DNA of 64,000 bases from JAJEFO01 sp965209045 (GCA_965209045.1 CBDBPW010000002.1:372001-436000), one strand, 5' to 3'. Shown: positions 19,091 to 29,332, numbered from the stretch's first letter. Numbers and translations: made by a program. Notes: generated by a model from the letters alone, not told the origin.

Positions 19091-19786
19091 ATGGATTTCG
19101 ACCGCTCGACAAAGATTGCCCCGTCAATCCTGGCCGCTGACTTTGCCGACTTCGGACGCGAGATCGAGGCGGTGGAGGCCGAGGGTGCCGACTGGATCCA
19201 CGTGGACGTGATGGACGGACATTTCGTGCCGAACATCACCTTCGGCCCGCAGATGGTGAAGGCAATCCGCGGGCATGTCCGGACCGTCCTGGACGTGCAC
19301 CTGATGATCGCGCCTGTTGACCGCTATATCGACGCGTTCGCACAAGCAGGCGCGGACTTGCTGACGGCACATCTCGAGGCCGGGCCGCATGTGCACCGCA
19401 CGCTTCAGGCGATCCGAAGCGGCGGCATGAAGTCGGGCCTGGCGCTCAACCCCGGAACGCCCGTGGAGGCCGCAGCGCCATTGCTTGACCTCTGCGACCT
19501 GGTTTGCGTTATGACCGTCAATCCCGGCTTCGGCGGCCAGGCATTCATCGAAACCCAAGTGGACCAGATCAGGCAGCTCCGCGCGATGATCGGCGACCGC
19601 AACATCCATGTCGAGGTCGACGGAGGGGTCGATCAGCGCACCGCGGGCCTCGTTGCCGACGCGGGAGCGGACGTGCTTGTGGCCGGCTCTTCCGTGTTCA
19701 AGGGTGGAACGGCCGCAAAGCCGACAGCTTACGGCGAGAACATCCGCGCTCTTCGTGAAGCGGCGGACAATGCAAAGGGAGATTGA
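19091..19786 (+). CDS. rpe: Ribulose-phosphate 3-epimerase
   Basis: Interconverts ribulose 5-phosphate and xylulose 5-phosphate in the pentose phosphate and Calvin pathways. The 231-residue TIM barrel contains IAPSILAADFADFG, HVDVMDGHFVPNITFGP with metal-binding His and Asp, VHLMI, MTVNPGFGGQ and VDGGV with the second catalytic Asp. ATG 19091 is preferred to an in-frame codon at 18986 because the conserved N-terminus begins there. The next gene starts 3 bp after the stop. Confidence 0.94.
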   Translation: MDFDRSTKIAPSILAADFADFGREIEAVEAEGADWIHVDVMDGHFVPNITFGPQMVKAIRGHVRTVLDVHLMIAPVDRYIDAFAQAGADLLTAHLEAGPHVHRTLQAIRSGGMKSGLALNPGTPVEAAAPLLDLCDLVCVMTVNPGFGGQAFIETQVDQIRQLRAMIGDRNIHVEVDGGVDQRTAGLVADAGADVLVAGSSVFKGGTAAKPTAYGENIRALREAADNAKGD

Positions 19787-19789
19787 TCC

Positions 19790-20347
19790 ATGGCGGCTGC
19801 ATCACCACCAGTTTGCGACTTTGGCTGGAAGGCGCCGGCCTTCTCGCTGCCAACCACCGACGGACGGGTTCTGGCCCTTCCCGACGTTGCGGGCCCCAAG
19901 GGCACGCTCGTCATGTTCATCTGCAATCATTGCCCCTACGTTCTTGCGGTCCTTGACCGCATGATCAGGGATGCACGCGACCTGCAGTCCATCGGCGTCG
20001 GCGTGGCGGCAATTTGCTCGAATGACGCGACCACCTATCCGGCGGACAGTTTCGACAACATGAAGCGGCTGGCCGAAGAACGCGGATTCCCGTTTCCCTA
20101 CCTGCACGACGAGGACCAGGCGGCTGCGCACGCCTATGGTGCCGTCTGCACCCCGGACTTTTTCGGATTCAATGCCGATCTGGAACTGCAGTACAGGGGG
20201 AGGCTCGACGCGTCCGGAAGCCGTCCCGGGCCGCAGGACCTCCGAAGAGACCTGTACGAAGCGATGCGGGAAGTTGCCTCGACCGGCAAGGGGCCGCGAG
20301 ATCAGATTCGATCGACCGGGTGTTCCATCAAGTGGAGGGCCGCATAG
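19790..20347 (+). CDS. Thioredoxin-fold (redoxin) family protein
   Basis: A 185-residue peroxiredoxin/thioredoxin-like protein with PAFSLPTTDGRVLALPDVAG and a CNHC motif (Cys45, Cys48) in FICNHCPYV. The group is usually annotated as thioredoxin family protein with AhpC/TSA similarity; the exact substrate is unknown. Later segments AICSNDATTYPADSFDNM and VCTPDFFGFN are conserved in these proteins. No signal peptide is visible. It is coupled closely to rpe, 3 bp downstream. Confidence 0.85.
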   Translation: MAAASPPVCDFGWKAPAFSLPTTDGRVLALPDVAGPKGTLVMFICNHCPYVLAVLDRMIRDARDLQSIGVGVAAICSNDATTYPADSFDNMKRLAEERGFPFPYLHDEDQAAAHAYGAVCTPDFFGFNADLELQYRGRLDASGSRPGPQDLRRDLYEAMREVASTGKGPRDQIRSTGCSIKWRAA

Positions 20348-20443
20348 GCCGGTTCCGCCTATCCGCAACCAGGCAATCCTGCGTTGCCCGGAGGCAGTGA
20401 CGCGCAGGCTTCAGGCTGCATGCACGGCACGCGCGCCTGCGGC

Positions 20444-23400
20444 TCAGGCCACCAGCGATTCCGCCACTTTCAGATCAACCGACACGAGCTGGCTCACGCC
20501 CTGCTCGCCCATGGTCACGCCAAAGAGCCTGTCCATCCTGGACATTGTCACGGCATGGTGAGTGATGATCAGGAAGCGTGTTTCGGTCCGACGGCACATT
20601 TCGTCCAGAAGGTCGCAGAAGCGCACGACGTTTGCGTCGTCAAGAGGCGCATCGACCTCGTCCAGCACGCAGATCGGCGCGGGGTTGACAAGGAACACGG
20701 CGAAGATCAGGGCGATCGCGGTCAGTGTCTGCTCGCCGCCGGAAAGAAGCGACAGCGTCGAGAGCTTCTTGCCGGGCGGCTGGCAAAGGATCTCGAGGCC
20801 GGCATCCAGCGGATCATCCGATTCGACCATCGCGAGCCTGGCCTTGCCGCCGCCAAACAAGTGCTTGAACAGGGCCGCAAAGTTCGAATTCACCTGATCG
20901 AAAGCTGCAAGCAGGCGCTCGCGGCCTTCCTTGTTGAGACTGCTGATCCCGCTGCGAAGCTTCCGGATCGCTTCCTCAAGATCGGTCTTTTCGGCCACCA
21001 GGCTCCCGTGCTCCTCTTCCACCTCGCGGGCATCTTCCTCCGCGCGGAGATTCACCGCGCCAAGCGCGTCCCTTGACCGGCGAAGGCGGATCACTTCCGC
21101 CTCGATCCTGTCGGCGGGCGGCATTTTCTCAGGATCGGCATCAAGTGACTCAAGGAGCGCCGCCGGTGTCGTCTGCTGCTCCTCGAGGATCCGCTCTTCC
21201 GCCACGGCGAGAGCCTCGCGCGCCGCCTCCACCCGCGCGTCCGAGGCTGCACGTCGTTCGCGTGCCTCTGACGCCCTGCGTTCAGCCTCACGTTCCTCTT
21301 CCTTGGCCCTGCGTTCATCCGTTTCGGCCTCAGCCAATGCATCGGCAGCAATTCGGCGGCTCCCCTCTGCGGCGTCAAGCTCGTTCGAAAGCGTGTTGCG
21401 CTCGGCCGCGATACGGCCAGGAGCGCCCCTTGCCTCTTCAAGCTCGGCCTCCGAGGATGCACGGCGGTCGGCCAGTTCACTGACGCGGGACCTTGCATTC
21501 TTGAGACGTTCCTTCCATGTGCCGCGCAAGGCCGCCATCTCCGCAAGACGGCGCTCCCTGGCCTCTCCCTGACGCTTCAGCGCCTCGAGCGCCGAGCGGC
21601 ATGCGACGAGGTTCTTGCGCGCTTCTTCAACACCGTTCTTCGTTTCCTCGGCTTCAACACGCAGCTTCTGGAGGTCGCCGAGTTCGACCAGAGCATTCTC
21701 CGCCTGCGCAAGGCGTTCGCGCGCGGCCGCCGCCTCGTCGCCATGGCGGCTGACAGCAAGTTTCGCAGCTTCGCACTTGGACTCGGCTATGTCCTTGCTC
21801 GCCTCGCACTGGGACGCCATCCGGCCGGCCTCCGTCAAGGCGCGATCGGCGGCCAGACGAGTCTCCCTGGCTTCCGCGGCACGTTCAACAAGCGCATCCA
21901 GTTCCGATCGCGCCTCATCGTGGGCCTGGGTTGCGATCCTGGCCCGTGCGTTTGCGGCTTCAAGTTCGCCCTCGAGATGCTGCAGGCGATTCAATCGCTC
22001 AATTCTGAGTGCGGCCGCCGAGTGGACCTCTCCCGCGCCGGCTCGAAATCCGTCCCATCTCCAGAGTCCGCCGTCCTTGCTGACCAGGCGCTGTCCGGGC
22101 TTCAGGTCTGCCTGCAAGCGCACCGCAACCGCAGGCTCGACCAGACCGATCTGACCGAGGCGTCGCGCAAGCACCTGGGGAGCGTTGACATGACCCGACA
22201 GCGGCTCAACCGAACCCGGCAGGGCCTGCGAGGTCTCGTAGTCCCGAAGAACGACCCATCCGGACTCGGCCTCGCCCTCGACCTCAGGCGCACGGAGGTC
22301 GTCGGCGAACGCTGCGCCAATTGCCTTCTCGTAGCCCGGCGTCACGGACAACTGGTCCACGACCTCAGATTCCCCGGACTGCCCGTCGTCCACGAGAATC
22401 GCCAAGGCCGCCACTTCGGACTGGAGTGCCTTGACTTCGCCGTCCGTCGCGGAGCGGGCCGCGCGGGCCTCCGCCTCCTTGCCCTGCGCCGAGTCACGTG
22501 CGTCGTCAGCGTCGGACATCGCGTTTTCCGCCGCCTCGGCTTCCCTTTGGGCGGCGTCCCGCGCGGCCACTGCCGCCACGCGTGAAGTCTCGGCCTCGGC
22601 GAGCGCCTTGCGCGCGGCCTCTCCATCGGAAATGGATTGCGTCTCGGCGGCCTCGCTGCGTGCGAGCGTCGTTCGGGCATCCTGCGCGATTCGCTCCGCT
22701 GACTGGTGCCGGGCCATGAGACGAGCAACATCCTCGGTCAGCTGCGAATCCTTGGTCTCGCCCTCCCGAAGCACACGCGCTGCGTCCTGCGCATCCGCAA
22801 CTGCGGCCTCTGCCGCGTCTGCGTGAGTCTTGACGGCACTGACCAGTTCGGCCTCTTCTTCGTCCAACGCATTGAGGGTCTCGACTGCATCCTGGTCAAG
22901 GCCCGCTTCCCTGTCCACGTCGCTCGCAAGCTGAGCGATACGCGCACCGAGCGTCTCCACGGCTTCCGCTGCACGCATTTCCTGTTCATCAAGGCTGTCG
23001 GCACGATGCTGCAGTCGAGCCATTGCGGCGGCGGCGGAGGCAGCCTTCTCCCGAAGCGGCGGCAGTGCCACTTCCGCGCCCGCCCGCCCGTTTGCTGCAG
23101 CGCGTGCGAGTCGCTCCGCCTCGGAGGCGATGCGCGAGTCTTCCGCCAGGGCGGCCTCTGCCGCGGTCCGGGCCCTTTCCGCCTCCTTCCAGCGCAGGTA
23201 GAGGAGAAGACCCTCTGCCTGCCGCAACCGCTCGCTCACTTCGCGGTAGCGCTTCGCCTGCCTTGCCTGGCGGGCAAGTGCGGACAGCTGTGCAGCGAGT
23301 TGCTCGATCACGTCATTGACACGGCCAAGATTGACCTCTGCACCGGCAAGCTTCAGTTCGGCCTCGTGCCGACGCTGGTAGAGGCCGGAAATTCCGGCCG

Positions 23401-23899
23401 CCTCCTCGAGAATGCGTCTGCGTGCCTTGGGCTTGGCATTGACCAGTTCCGCGATCTGGCCCTGGCGCACAAGCGCAGGGGAATGCGCCCCGGTGGAGGC
23501 GTCGGCAAACAGCATCTGGATGTCACGGGCACGTACGTCCTTCGCGTTCACCTTGAACGCGGAACCCGCGTCGCGGGTGATCCGGCGGACCACTTCCAGG
23601 GTATCGGTCGTGTTGAAGCCGGTCGGCGCGGTGCGCTCGCTGTTGTCGAGAATGAGGGTCACGTCCGCCGAGTTGCGGGCGGGACGCGTCGAGGCCCCGC
23701 CGAAAATGACGTCATCCATGCCGCCGCCCCGCATTGCCGTGGGCCGGTTCTCGCCCATGACCCAGCGCAACGCCTCCAGCAGGTTGGACTTGCCGCAGCC
23801 GTTCGGGCCGACAATGCCCGTCAATCCGTCCGCTATGATCAAGTCGGTCGGATCTACGAAACTCTTGAACCCGTTTAGGCGAAGGCGCTTGAAACGCAC
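20444..23899 (-). CDS. smc: Chromosome partition ATPase SMC
   Basis: SMC forms ring-shaped dimers with ScpA and ScpB that compact and separate chromosomes. Starting with GTG at 23899 gives 1,151 residues, normal for the family. Walker A GPNGCGKSN is at 31-39. Long Ala/Glu/Arg-rich coiled coils flank a hinge around residue 500 (SVTPGYEKAIGAAF). The C-terminal head has the signature LSGGEQTLTAIAL and Walker B CVLDEVDAPLDDAN. GAGG lies 8 nt before the GTG. The frame stays open to 24265, but the extra upstream part is not conserved-looking and overlaps a rightward gene. Confidence 0.93.
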   Translation of the reverse strand: MRFKRLRLNGFKSFVDPTDLIIADGLTGIVGPNGCGKSNLLEALRWVMGENRPTAMRGGGMDDVIFGGASTRPARNSADVTLILDNSERTAPTGFNTTDTLEVVRRITRDAGSAFKVNAKDVRARDIQMLFADASTGAHSPALVRQGQIAELVNAKPKARRRILEEAAGISGLYQRRHEAELKLAGAEVNLGRVNDVIEQLAAQLSALARQARQAKRYREVSERLRQAEGLLLYLRWKEAERARTAAEAALAEDSRIASEAERLARAAANGRAGAEVALPPLREKAASAAAAMARLQHRADSLDEQEMRAAEAVETLGARIAQLASDVDREAGLDQDAVETLNALDEEEAELVSAVKTHADAAEAAVADAQDAARVLREGETKDSQLTEDVARLMARHQSAERIAQDARTTLARSEAAETQSISDGEAARKALAEAETSRVAAVAARDAAQREAEAAENAMSDADDARDSAQGKEAEARAARSATDGEVKALQSEVAALAILVDDGQSGESEVVDQLSVTPGYEKAIGAAFADDLRAPEVEGEAESGWVVLRDYETSQALPGSVEPLSGHVNAPQVLARRLGQIGLVEPAVAVRLQADLKPGQRLVSKDGGLWRWDGFRAGAGEVHSAAALRIERLNRLQHLEGELEAANARARIATQAHDEARSELDALVERAAEARETRLAADRALTEAGRMASQCEASKDIAESKCEAAKLAVSRHGDEAAAARERLAQAENALVELGDLQKLRVEAEETKNGVEEARKNLVACRSALEALKRQGEARERRLAEMAALRGTWKERLKNARSRVSELADRRASSEAELEEARGAPGRIAAERNTLSNELDAAEGSRRIAADALAEAETDERRAKEEEREAERRASEARERRAASDARVEAAREALAVAEERILEEQQTTPAALLESLDADPEKMPPADRIEAEVIRLRRSRDALGAVNLRAEEDAREVEEEHGSLVAEKTDLEEAIRKLRSGISSLNKEGRERLLAAFDQVNSNFAALFKHLFGGGKARLAMVESDDPLDAGLEILCQPPGKKLSTLSLLSGGEQTLTAIALIFAVFLVNPAPICVLDEVDAPLDDANVVRFCDLLDEMCRRTETRFLIITHHAVTMSRMDRLFGVTMGEQGVSQLVSVDLKVAESLVA

Positions 23900-24044
23900 G
23901 GACGTAGCCTCGCAATTGATTCCGGTCTGCCAAATGTCCGGCGAAGATGCCTGAGAGTCAACGACGAACACCAAGGAAAGCGTAACGACCTGCAGTTGTC
24001 CACAATATATTGCAGATTCCGGAACATTGTGCAATGTCGCGTCA

Positions 24045-24821
24045 ATGTCGGAGTCCGTGACCATCACAGACCGGATAGATCCGGCGCGCGCAGAGGCGTT
24101 GCTTGCTGCGCTGGATAGGCCTCCGCGCGTCAAGTCGGGTGACGTTCTGCCTCCCCTCGCGCATTTTGCATTCTTCTGGGATCCCGTGGCCGAAGCCCGA
24201 ATCGGGCGGGACGGGCACGCCAGGCCGGGCGGCCTCATTCCGGACATGGGTCTGCCAGTTCGCATGTGGGCCGGGGGCCGACTCGCGTTTCACGCACCCT
24301 TCAGGGCCGGATTTGCCGCCCGAAGGGTGACAACACTGCACGAAGTCAAGGAAAAGCGGGGACGAAGCGGCAGGCTTGGACTGGTCACCCTCAGACACGA
24401 GATCCATCAGCGGCACGCGCCCGTCATCACCGAAATGCAGGACATCGTCTATCGCGAGCCAGGCCCCCTCTCGGGCGACCCGCCCCTGGAATCCGGCCGG
24501 GCCCGCGAGCGCCGTGCCCTCAAGCTTCGGGAAGTCACGCTGTTCCGCTATTCCGCGGTCACCTTCAACGGTCATCGCATTCATTACGACGCGGGCTACT
24601 GTCGAGAGGAAGGCTATCCCGGGCTGGTCGTGCACGGGCCGCTGCTGGCAACCCGGCTTGCATGCCTTGCCGCCGAACGTCTCGGCACGCTCAAGTCATT
24701 CACGTACCGCGCGACGGCCCCGCTCTTTCTCGGAGACGTTGCATGGCTCTGCCGCGCGGGTGACAAGTACTGGGTCGAAGGCCCGGGCAGAAGACGCTGC
24801 ATGGTGGCGACAGCGACCTGA
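24045..24821 (+). CDS. MaoC/HTD2-like acyl-CoA hydratase
   Basis: A 258-residue protein of the FAS1-dehydratase/HTD2 hot-dog type, similar to mesaconyl-C4-CoA and itaconyl-CoA hydratases. Recognisable parts are PPLAHFAFFWDP, GLPVRMWAGGRL, the LREVTLFRYSAVTFNGHRIHYD segment holding the catalytic Asn/His region, and GYPGLVVHGPLLATRLA. No CoA ligase or citrate-lyase-type partner is nearby, so the substrate is not defined. ATG at 24045 is preferred; one at 24027 is also in frame. A palindrome ACATTG-TG-CAATGT (24024-24037) sits at the start. Confidence 0.78.
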   Translation: MSESVTITDRIDPARAEALLAALDRPPRVKSGDVLPPLAHFAFFWDPVAEARIGRDGHARPGGLIPDMGLPVRMWAGGRLAFHAPFRAGFAARRVTTLHEVKEKRGRSGRLGLVTLRHEIHQRHAPVITEMQDIVYREPGPLSGDPPLESGRARERRALKLREVTLFRYSAVTFNGHRIHYDAGYCREEGYPGLVVHGPLLATRLACLAAERLGTLKSFTYRATAPLFLGDVAWLCRAGDKYWVEGPGRRRCMVATAT

Positions 24822-24866
24822 CGAAACCGGCGCACGCCCGCACTCCCAAAGTCCTGGCCGCCTGCT

Positions 24867-26405
24867 TCAAAAGTGGATCCTGAACTCCTCGCGAACCCTG
24901 AGGTCCAGCTCGGCAGGAACCTGAATCCTTGCCTCGGACAGGATCCTCTCGACTCTCGCACGGGCCTCGGTCAGAATCTCTGGCCTTTGCGCCTCGTCCC
25001 ACTCCTTGGGACTCATGCGGTTGCCAAGCACGGGATAGGTGTATTCCGTCTGCATCATGCGCAGCGTCTGGTCACTGCCCAGGTAGTGACCCGGCCCGCC
25101 AAGGCAAACCTCGCGCATGGTCTCGAGCGAAACCGTGTCCTCGTCCACTTCTATCCCCCGGACGCAACGCAACGCCTGTCCAATGACGTCGTCGTCCAGA
25201 ACGAGGCTCTCGAAGCAGAAGCCGAGGAGCGAAGCCTGCATGCCGGCGGACTCATAGACCATGTTCAGTCCCGCAAGCCCCGCAAGCACGGCGCTGATTC
25301 CCTGCTCCCATCCCGTCTGGATGTCCGGGAGCTTGGAGTCAGCCATTCCGGCGGCCGCGCCGCCAGGCAATCCGTAGAACCGGTGCATCTGCGCGCAGCC
25401 GGCCGTGAGCAACGCCTGCTCTGCCGAGCCTCCGGACATTGCGCCCGTGCGAAGATCCGACACGAACGGCCATGTCCCGAACACAGCCGGGTGTCCCTCG
25501 ATGATCGAGTTCACGTAGACGACCCCCGCAAGGCATTCGGCAACAGCCTGGACGATCGCCGTTGCAATCGGAGCGGGCGCGGTCGCTCCCGCCTGCCCCG
25601 CGGACAGGAGCAATACCGGCATTCCGGCGCGAATGCAGCTTTCCATCACCATGCAGCTCTCTTCCGCGAACTTCATCGGCGGAACGACAAAGCAGTTCGA
25701 GTTCGAGATGAAGGGACGGGCACGCCATTCCGACTCGCTGCCGGCCAGCATGTGGACCAGCTTGACGGCGGGAGCCACGTTGCCGGGCTCGGAAAACGAT
25801 GTCCCGATGTGCTTCCTGGTGCCGGCAACGCAGGCATAGATCGTGTTCAGGTCGAGTTCGAGATTGTCCTCTATGTCGCGGCAGACCATCGGGCGCTGGA
25901 AGAAGTGGATGTTGTCCAGGTTCTGCACCAGGCGGGCCGCATCGTGAAGGTCCGCCGCAGACGGATCCCGATACTCCTTCGTGAACGGGTCCACGACATG
26001 CACCGCCGCCCCGGCCGTGCCGTAGTGGACACGGCATTCCTCCAGATGCAGGTCGAATTTCGGGTCCCGGCCGTGCAGCGTGATGTTGCGCGCCGCCTTC
26101 GCCAGCATGTCCTCAACCAGCGCCCGGGAAAACCGGAGGCGTCCGTCATCGCATTGCCGCGCGCCGGCCGCCGTCATCGCTTCAACGCCGGACGTCGGGG
26201 CATCTGCCAGGCCAATCTCTTCCAAGGCATCGAGAGCCGCCTCGTGAATGCGCGTCACGCCACTCTCGGAAAGCGGTGAATAGCGTCCGCCCTTCATGCC
26301 GGGACGCACCGGCCGCAGTTCCTCAGCGAGCGGTGCCGCACGGAGGGCAACGCGTGCCGCGCGTCCTCCCGAGCGGCGGCTCACGGCTGCACCTCGTGCG
26401 TCCAC
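24867..26405 (-). CDS. Trimethylamine methyltransferase family protein (MttB, non-pyrrolysine)
   Basis: MttB-superfamily corrinoid methyltransferase of 512 residues. Non-pyrrolysine members such as MtgB demethylate glycine betaine or other quaternary amines. The frame has no internal TAG, so no pyrrolysine is used. Segments NCFVVPPMKFAEESC, LLLSAGQAGATAPAP and VYVNSIIEGHPAVFGTWPF are typical of the marine alphaproteobacterial group. It is the last gene of the leftward arm, 27 bp after an FAD-GcvT dehydrogenase. This suggests the product feeds that enzyme, for example betaine to dimethylglycine. No corrinoid protein is encoded nearby. Confidence 0.87.
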   Translation of the reverse strand: MDARGAAVSRRSGGRAARVALRAAPLAEELRPVRPGMKGGRYSPLSESGVTRIHEAALDALEEIGLADAPTSGVEAMTAAGARQCDDGRLRFSRALVEDMLAKAARNITLHGRDPKFDLHLEECRVHYGTAGAAVHVVDPFTKEYRDPSAADLHDAARLVQNLDNIHFFQRPMVCRDIEDNLELDLNTIYACVAGTRKHIGTSFSEPGNVAPAVKLVHMLAGSESEWRARPFISNSNCFVVPPMKFAEESCMVMESCIRAGMPVLLLSAGQAGATAPAPIATAIVQAVAECLAGVVYVNSIIEGHPAVFGTWPFVSDLRTGAMSGGSAEQALLTAGCAQMHRFYGLPGGAAAGMADSKLPDIQTGWEQGISAVLAGLAGLNMVYESAGMQASLLGFCFESLVLDDDVIGQALRCVRGIEVDEDTVSLETMREVCLGGPGHYLGSDQTLRMMQTEYTYPVLGNRMSPKEWDEAQRPEILTEARARVERILSEARIQVPAELDLRVREEFRIHF

Positions 26406-26432
26406 ATCTGGACTTGCTTCGCGCGTGCCATC

Positions 26433-28880
26433 TCAGGTCCTCACCCTTGCCGCCTTTGGATCATACATCGGAGCGAGACTGGCCGTCGCCTTGACGCGAT
26501 TTCCGGCAATCTCGATCTCGTAGCTCGAGGCCAGCACCTCTTCGGCACTCTCGCCCTCGCACGGCACGTAACCCATGCCGATCGCGCCGCCCAGCGCATG
26601 CCCGTAGTTCGCGGAGGTCACGATGCCCACGATCTCGCCGTCTCGAACCAATGGCTCGTTGTGAAACAGCATCGGCTCGGGTTCCCCAAGCCTGAACTGC
26701 ACGAGGCGACGCCTGAGGCCCTCTTCCCTCTTCCTGAGCACGGCATCGCGGCCAACGAACGCATCCTTGGCGCCGGTCTTGACCGCAAAGCCCAGTCCGG
26801 CCTCCAGCACGTGGTCCTCGTCGGTAATGTCGTGGCCAAAGTGACGGAAAGCCTTCTCGATCCGGCAAGAGTCCATCGCGTGAAGGCCGGCAAGCCTCAG
26901 GCCGAATTCCTCTCCGGCATCCAGGAGCGTCTCGAAGACATGGGCGGCCTGGTCGGTCGAGGCATAAATCTCCCAGCCCAGTTCGCCGACGTAGGAAATC
27001 CGGTGCGCACGAGCGAGGCCCATGCCAAGCTCGATCTCCCGGGCGGTGCCGAAGGGGAATTCCGCGTTCGAGAAGTCGTCCGGCGAAACCGCCTGCATCA
27101 AATCCCGCGACCGGGGGCCCATGAGAGGGAACACGGCCTCGGCGGCAGTGACGTCCAGAATGACTGCCGTGTCATCACCCAGGTTTCGACGGAGCCAGGC
27201 GAGATCGCGCTGCACGGTAGCCGCGGGAACCACCAGAAGGAACGCGGCTTCGCCGAGCCGGGTCACCGTCAGGTCACACTCGATCCCGCCCCGTTCGTTC
27301 AGCATCTGGCCGTAGGTAATCGTGCCGGCCGGACTGTCCAGGTCGCCTGCAAAGACACGCTGAAGAAAGCCCAGCGCTCCCGGACCGTCGACCCGGATCT
27401 TGCCGAAGGAGGACATGTCCAGAAAACCCGCGCCCTCGCGCATGGCCATGTGCTCGTCACGCTGGTTCGGGAACCAGTTCTGGCGTTGCCAGTCATGGCG
27501 GTAATCTTGCTCCTGCCCTTCCTGGGCAAACCAGTTGGCGCGTTCCCATCCGGCCGTCTCGCCAAAGACCGCCCCGCGCTCCCTGAGGTGTTCATGGACC
27601 GGAGACCGTCGCACCCCGCGCGCCGTCTCGACCTGCCGGAACGGATAGTGGTCGGCATAGAGGAGACCGAGGGTCTCGGACACGCGCTCCCTGAGGTACC
27701 GACGGTTGCGCTGAAACGGCTGGGCGCGCCGGATGTCGACGTCCCAGAGATCGAACGGTGCGCGTCCCTCGTCAATCCACTCCGCCAGCGCCATGCCTGC
27801 ACCTCCCGACGAGACGATTCCGATGGAGTTGTAGCCGGCCGCCACCCAGTACCCGTCAAGGTCGGGAGCCTCCCCTAGGTAGTAGCGGTCGTCCGGCGTG
27901 AAGCTTTCGGGACCGTTGAAGAAAGTGTGGATGCCCGCGTTCTGAAAGAGCGGGACGCGATTCATGGCAAGTTCGAGAATCGGCTCGAAGTGCTCGTAGT
28001 CCTCCGGCAGCGTGTCGAATTCAAAGTCCTCTGGAATGCCGTCCATTCCCCACGGCTTTGCCTTGGGTTCGAAGGCGCCGAGCATCATCTTCCCGGCATC
28101 GGCCTTGTAGTACGCGCACTCGTCCGGCACACGGAGAACGGGCAGGTGCCCGATGCCGTCGACAGGCTCGGTGACGAGGTAGAAGTGCTCGCAGGCATAA
28201 AGCGGCAGCGTAACCCCCGAGCATGCCGCGAGCTCCCGCGCCCACATGCCGCCGCAATTGATGACGACTTCCGCGCTCGTATGGCCAGGTTCGCCGCCGA
28301 TTTCCCAATGCACGCCCGTCACCTTGCGATCGCTTTCGGTCACCGCCGTCACCCTCGCGCCCTCGGTGATCTTCACGCCACTCATCCGTGCGCCCCGGGC
28401 AAGCGCCATCGCGATGTTGGCCGGATCGCACTGGCCGTCACCCGGAAGATGAACGGCAGCCACCATGTCCCGGACATTGACGTGGGGATACAGCGCCTTG
28501 ACCTCTTCGGGCCCGACCTCGTTCACCTCGATGCCGAAGGCGCGGGCGAGCGACGCCTGGCGCAGGACTTCCTCGCGCCGGTCCTCCGTCAGGGCAACGG
28601 TGAGGGATCCGACCATCCGCAACCCTGTCGCCACGCCGGTCTCGGCCTCGAGACGCCGGTAGAGATCGGCGGAGTACTTGGCAAGCCGGGTCATGTTCTC
28701 GTTGGCCCGCAACTGCCCGATCAGCCCTGCCGCGTGCCAGGTCGTGCCGCTGGTCAGCTTCTTGCGCTCAAGGAGCAGAATGTCCGTCCAGCCCCGCTCT
28801 GCGAGGTGATAGGCAACCGAACAGCCGGACACGCCGCCGCCGATGATCACGGCACGCGCTTGCGCGGGCAGCGCACTCAT
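26433..28880 (-). CDS. FAD-GcvT fusion dehydrogenase (dimethylglycine/sarcosine dehydrogenase type), copy 1
   Basis: An 815-residue enzyme that oxidatively removes N-methyl groups and passes the C1 unit to tetrahydrofolate. The N-terminal DAO domain has IIGGGVSGCSVAYHL at 12-26 and TWHAAG at 47-52, where His49 matches the residue that carries covalent FAD in characterised dimethylglycine and sarcosine dehydrogenases. A middle FAO_M-like domain and GcvT folate-binding domains (about 430-810, with ISYVGELGWEIYAS) follow. The start overlaps the stop of the preceding split-barrel gene by 4 bp. Its exact substrate cannot be set by eye. Confidence 0.87.
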   Translation of the reverse strand: MSALPAQARAVIIGGGVSGCSVAYHLAERGWTDILLLERKKLTSGTTWHAAGLIGQLRANENMTRLAKYSADLYRRLEAETGVATGLRMVGSLTVALTEDRREEVLRQASLARAFGIEVNEVGPEEVKALYPHVNVRDMVAAVHLPGDGQCDPANIAMALARGARMSGVKITEGARVTAVTESDRKVTGVHWEIGGEPGHTSAEVVINCGGMWARELAACSGVTLPLYACEHFYLVTEPVDGIGHLPVLRVPDECAYYKADAGKMMLGAFEPKAKPWGMDGIPEDFEFDTLPEDYEHFEPILELAMNRVPLFQNAGIHTFFNGPESFTPDDRYYLGEAPDLDGYWVAAGYNSIGIVSSGGAGMALAEWIDEGRAPFDLWDVDIRRAQPFQRNRRYLRERVSETLGLLYADHYPFRQVETARGVRRSPVHEHLRERGAVFGETAGWERANWFAQEGQEQDYRHDWQRQNWFPNQRDEHMAMREGAGFLDMSSFGKIRVDGPGALGFLQRVFAGDLDSPAGTITYGQMLNERGGIECDLTVTRLGEAAFLLVVPAATVQRDLAWLRRNLGDDTAVILDVTAAEAVFPLMGPRSRDLMQAVSPDDFSNAEFPFGTAREIELGMGLARAHRISYVGELGWEIYASTDQAAHVFETLLDAGEEFGLRLAGLHAMDSCRIEKAFRHFGHDITDEDHVLEAGLGFAVKTGAKDAFVGRDAVLRKREEGLRRRLVQFRLGEPEPMLFHNEPLVRDGEIVGIVTSANYGHALGGAIGMGYVPCEGESAEEVLASSYEIEIAGNRVKATASLAPMYDPKAARVRT

Positions 28881-29332
28881 GAGTAGAGCTCCGCGAACCT
28901 GGACTTGTAGAGCGCGATCATCTCGTCCTCGGTGGCACCGTCGTCATATGGCGGGGTCGCAAGGTGGAGCACGCGTTCCGCCCCGATGCGGACAAGATGC
29001 GAGATGCGTGACGCCAGTTCGCTCCATGCTTCCTCCCACATCGGATAGAGCCCCGCGAATGACGGATCCCCCCTGCCGATGATCGTGGCCCGCCCGAAGA
29101 CACGCACGCCCTTGCGGCGAAACGGGTCGACAAACACGACCTCGGCTGCCGGCGCGCGGGAGAGATTCCGGCGCGTTCCCGGCGAGCGAATGTCACCGTA
29201 AGCGATCGCGTCGCCGCCAAGGGCGAGGAACGTCCCCTTCGGCGACGCCGCCGGCTCGCCGTCCGGCGTCACGGTGGCAACGACTCCCAACGGGAATTCC
29301 CGGATGATGCGCTGCGCTTCGGCGTCAAGCAT
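28877..29332 (-). CDS. Pyridoxamine 5'-phosphate oxidase-family (FMN split-barrel) protein
   Basis: A 151-residue split-barrel flavin-binding protein (FPLGVVATVTPDGEPAASPKGT, then RNLSRAPAAEVVFVDPF). The group is not the vitamin B6 oxidase itself; most members have unknown reductase or binding roles. ATG 29332 follows GAGGAGGGC at 7 nt, a strong ribosome site, so the longer open frame to 29440 is rejected. Lying between two FAD-GcvT dehydrogenase genes and overlapping one of them, it is probably part of the same methylamine operon. Confidence 0.82.
   Translation of the reverse strand: MLDAEAQRIIREFPLGVVATVTPDGEPAASPKGTFLALGGDAIAYGDIRSPGTRRNLSRAPAAEVVFVDPFRRKGVRVFGRATIIGRGDPSFAGLYPMWEEAWSELASRISHLVRIGAERVLHLATPPYDDGATEDEMIALYKSRFAELYS

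Noticed and set aside
24024..24037. ACATTG-TG-CAATGT palindrome between smc and the hydratase gene
   Set aside because: A single short palindrome overlapping an alternative start; not enough to call an operator.
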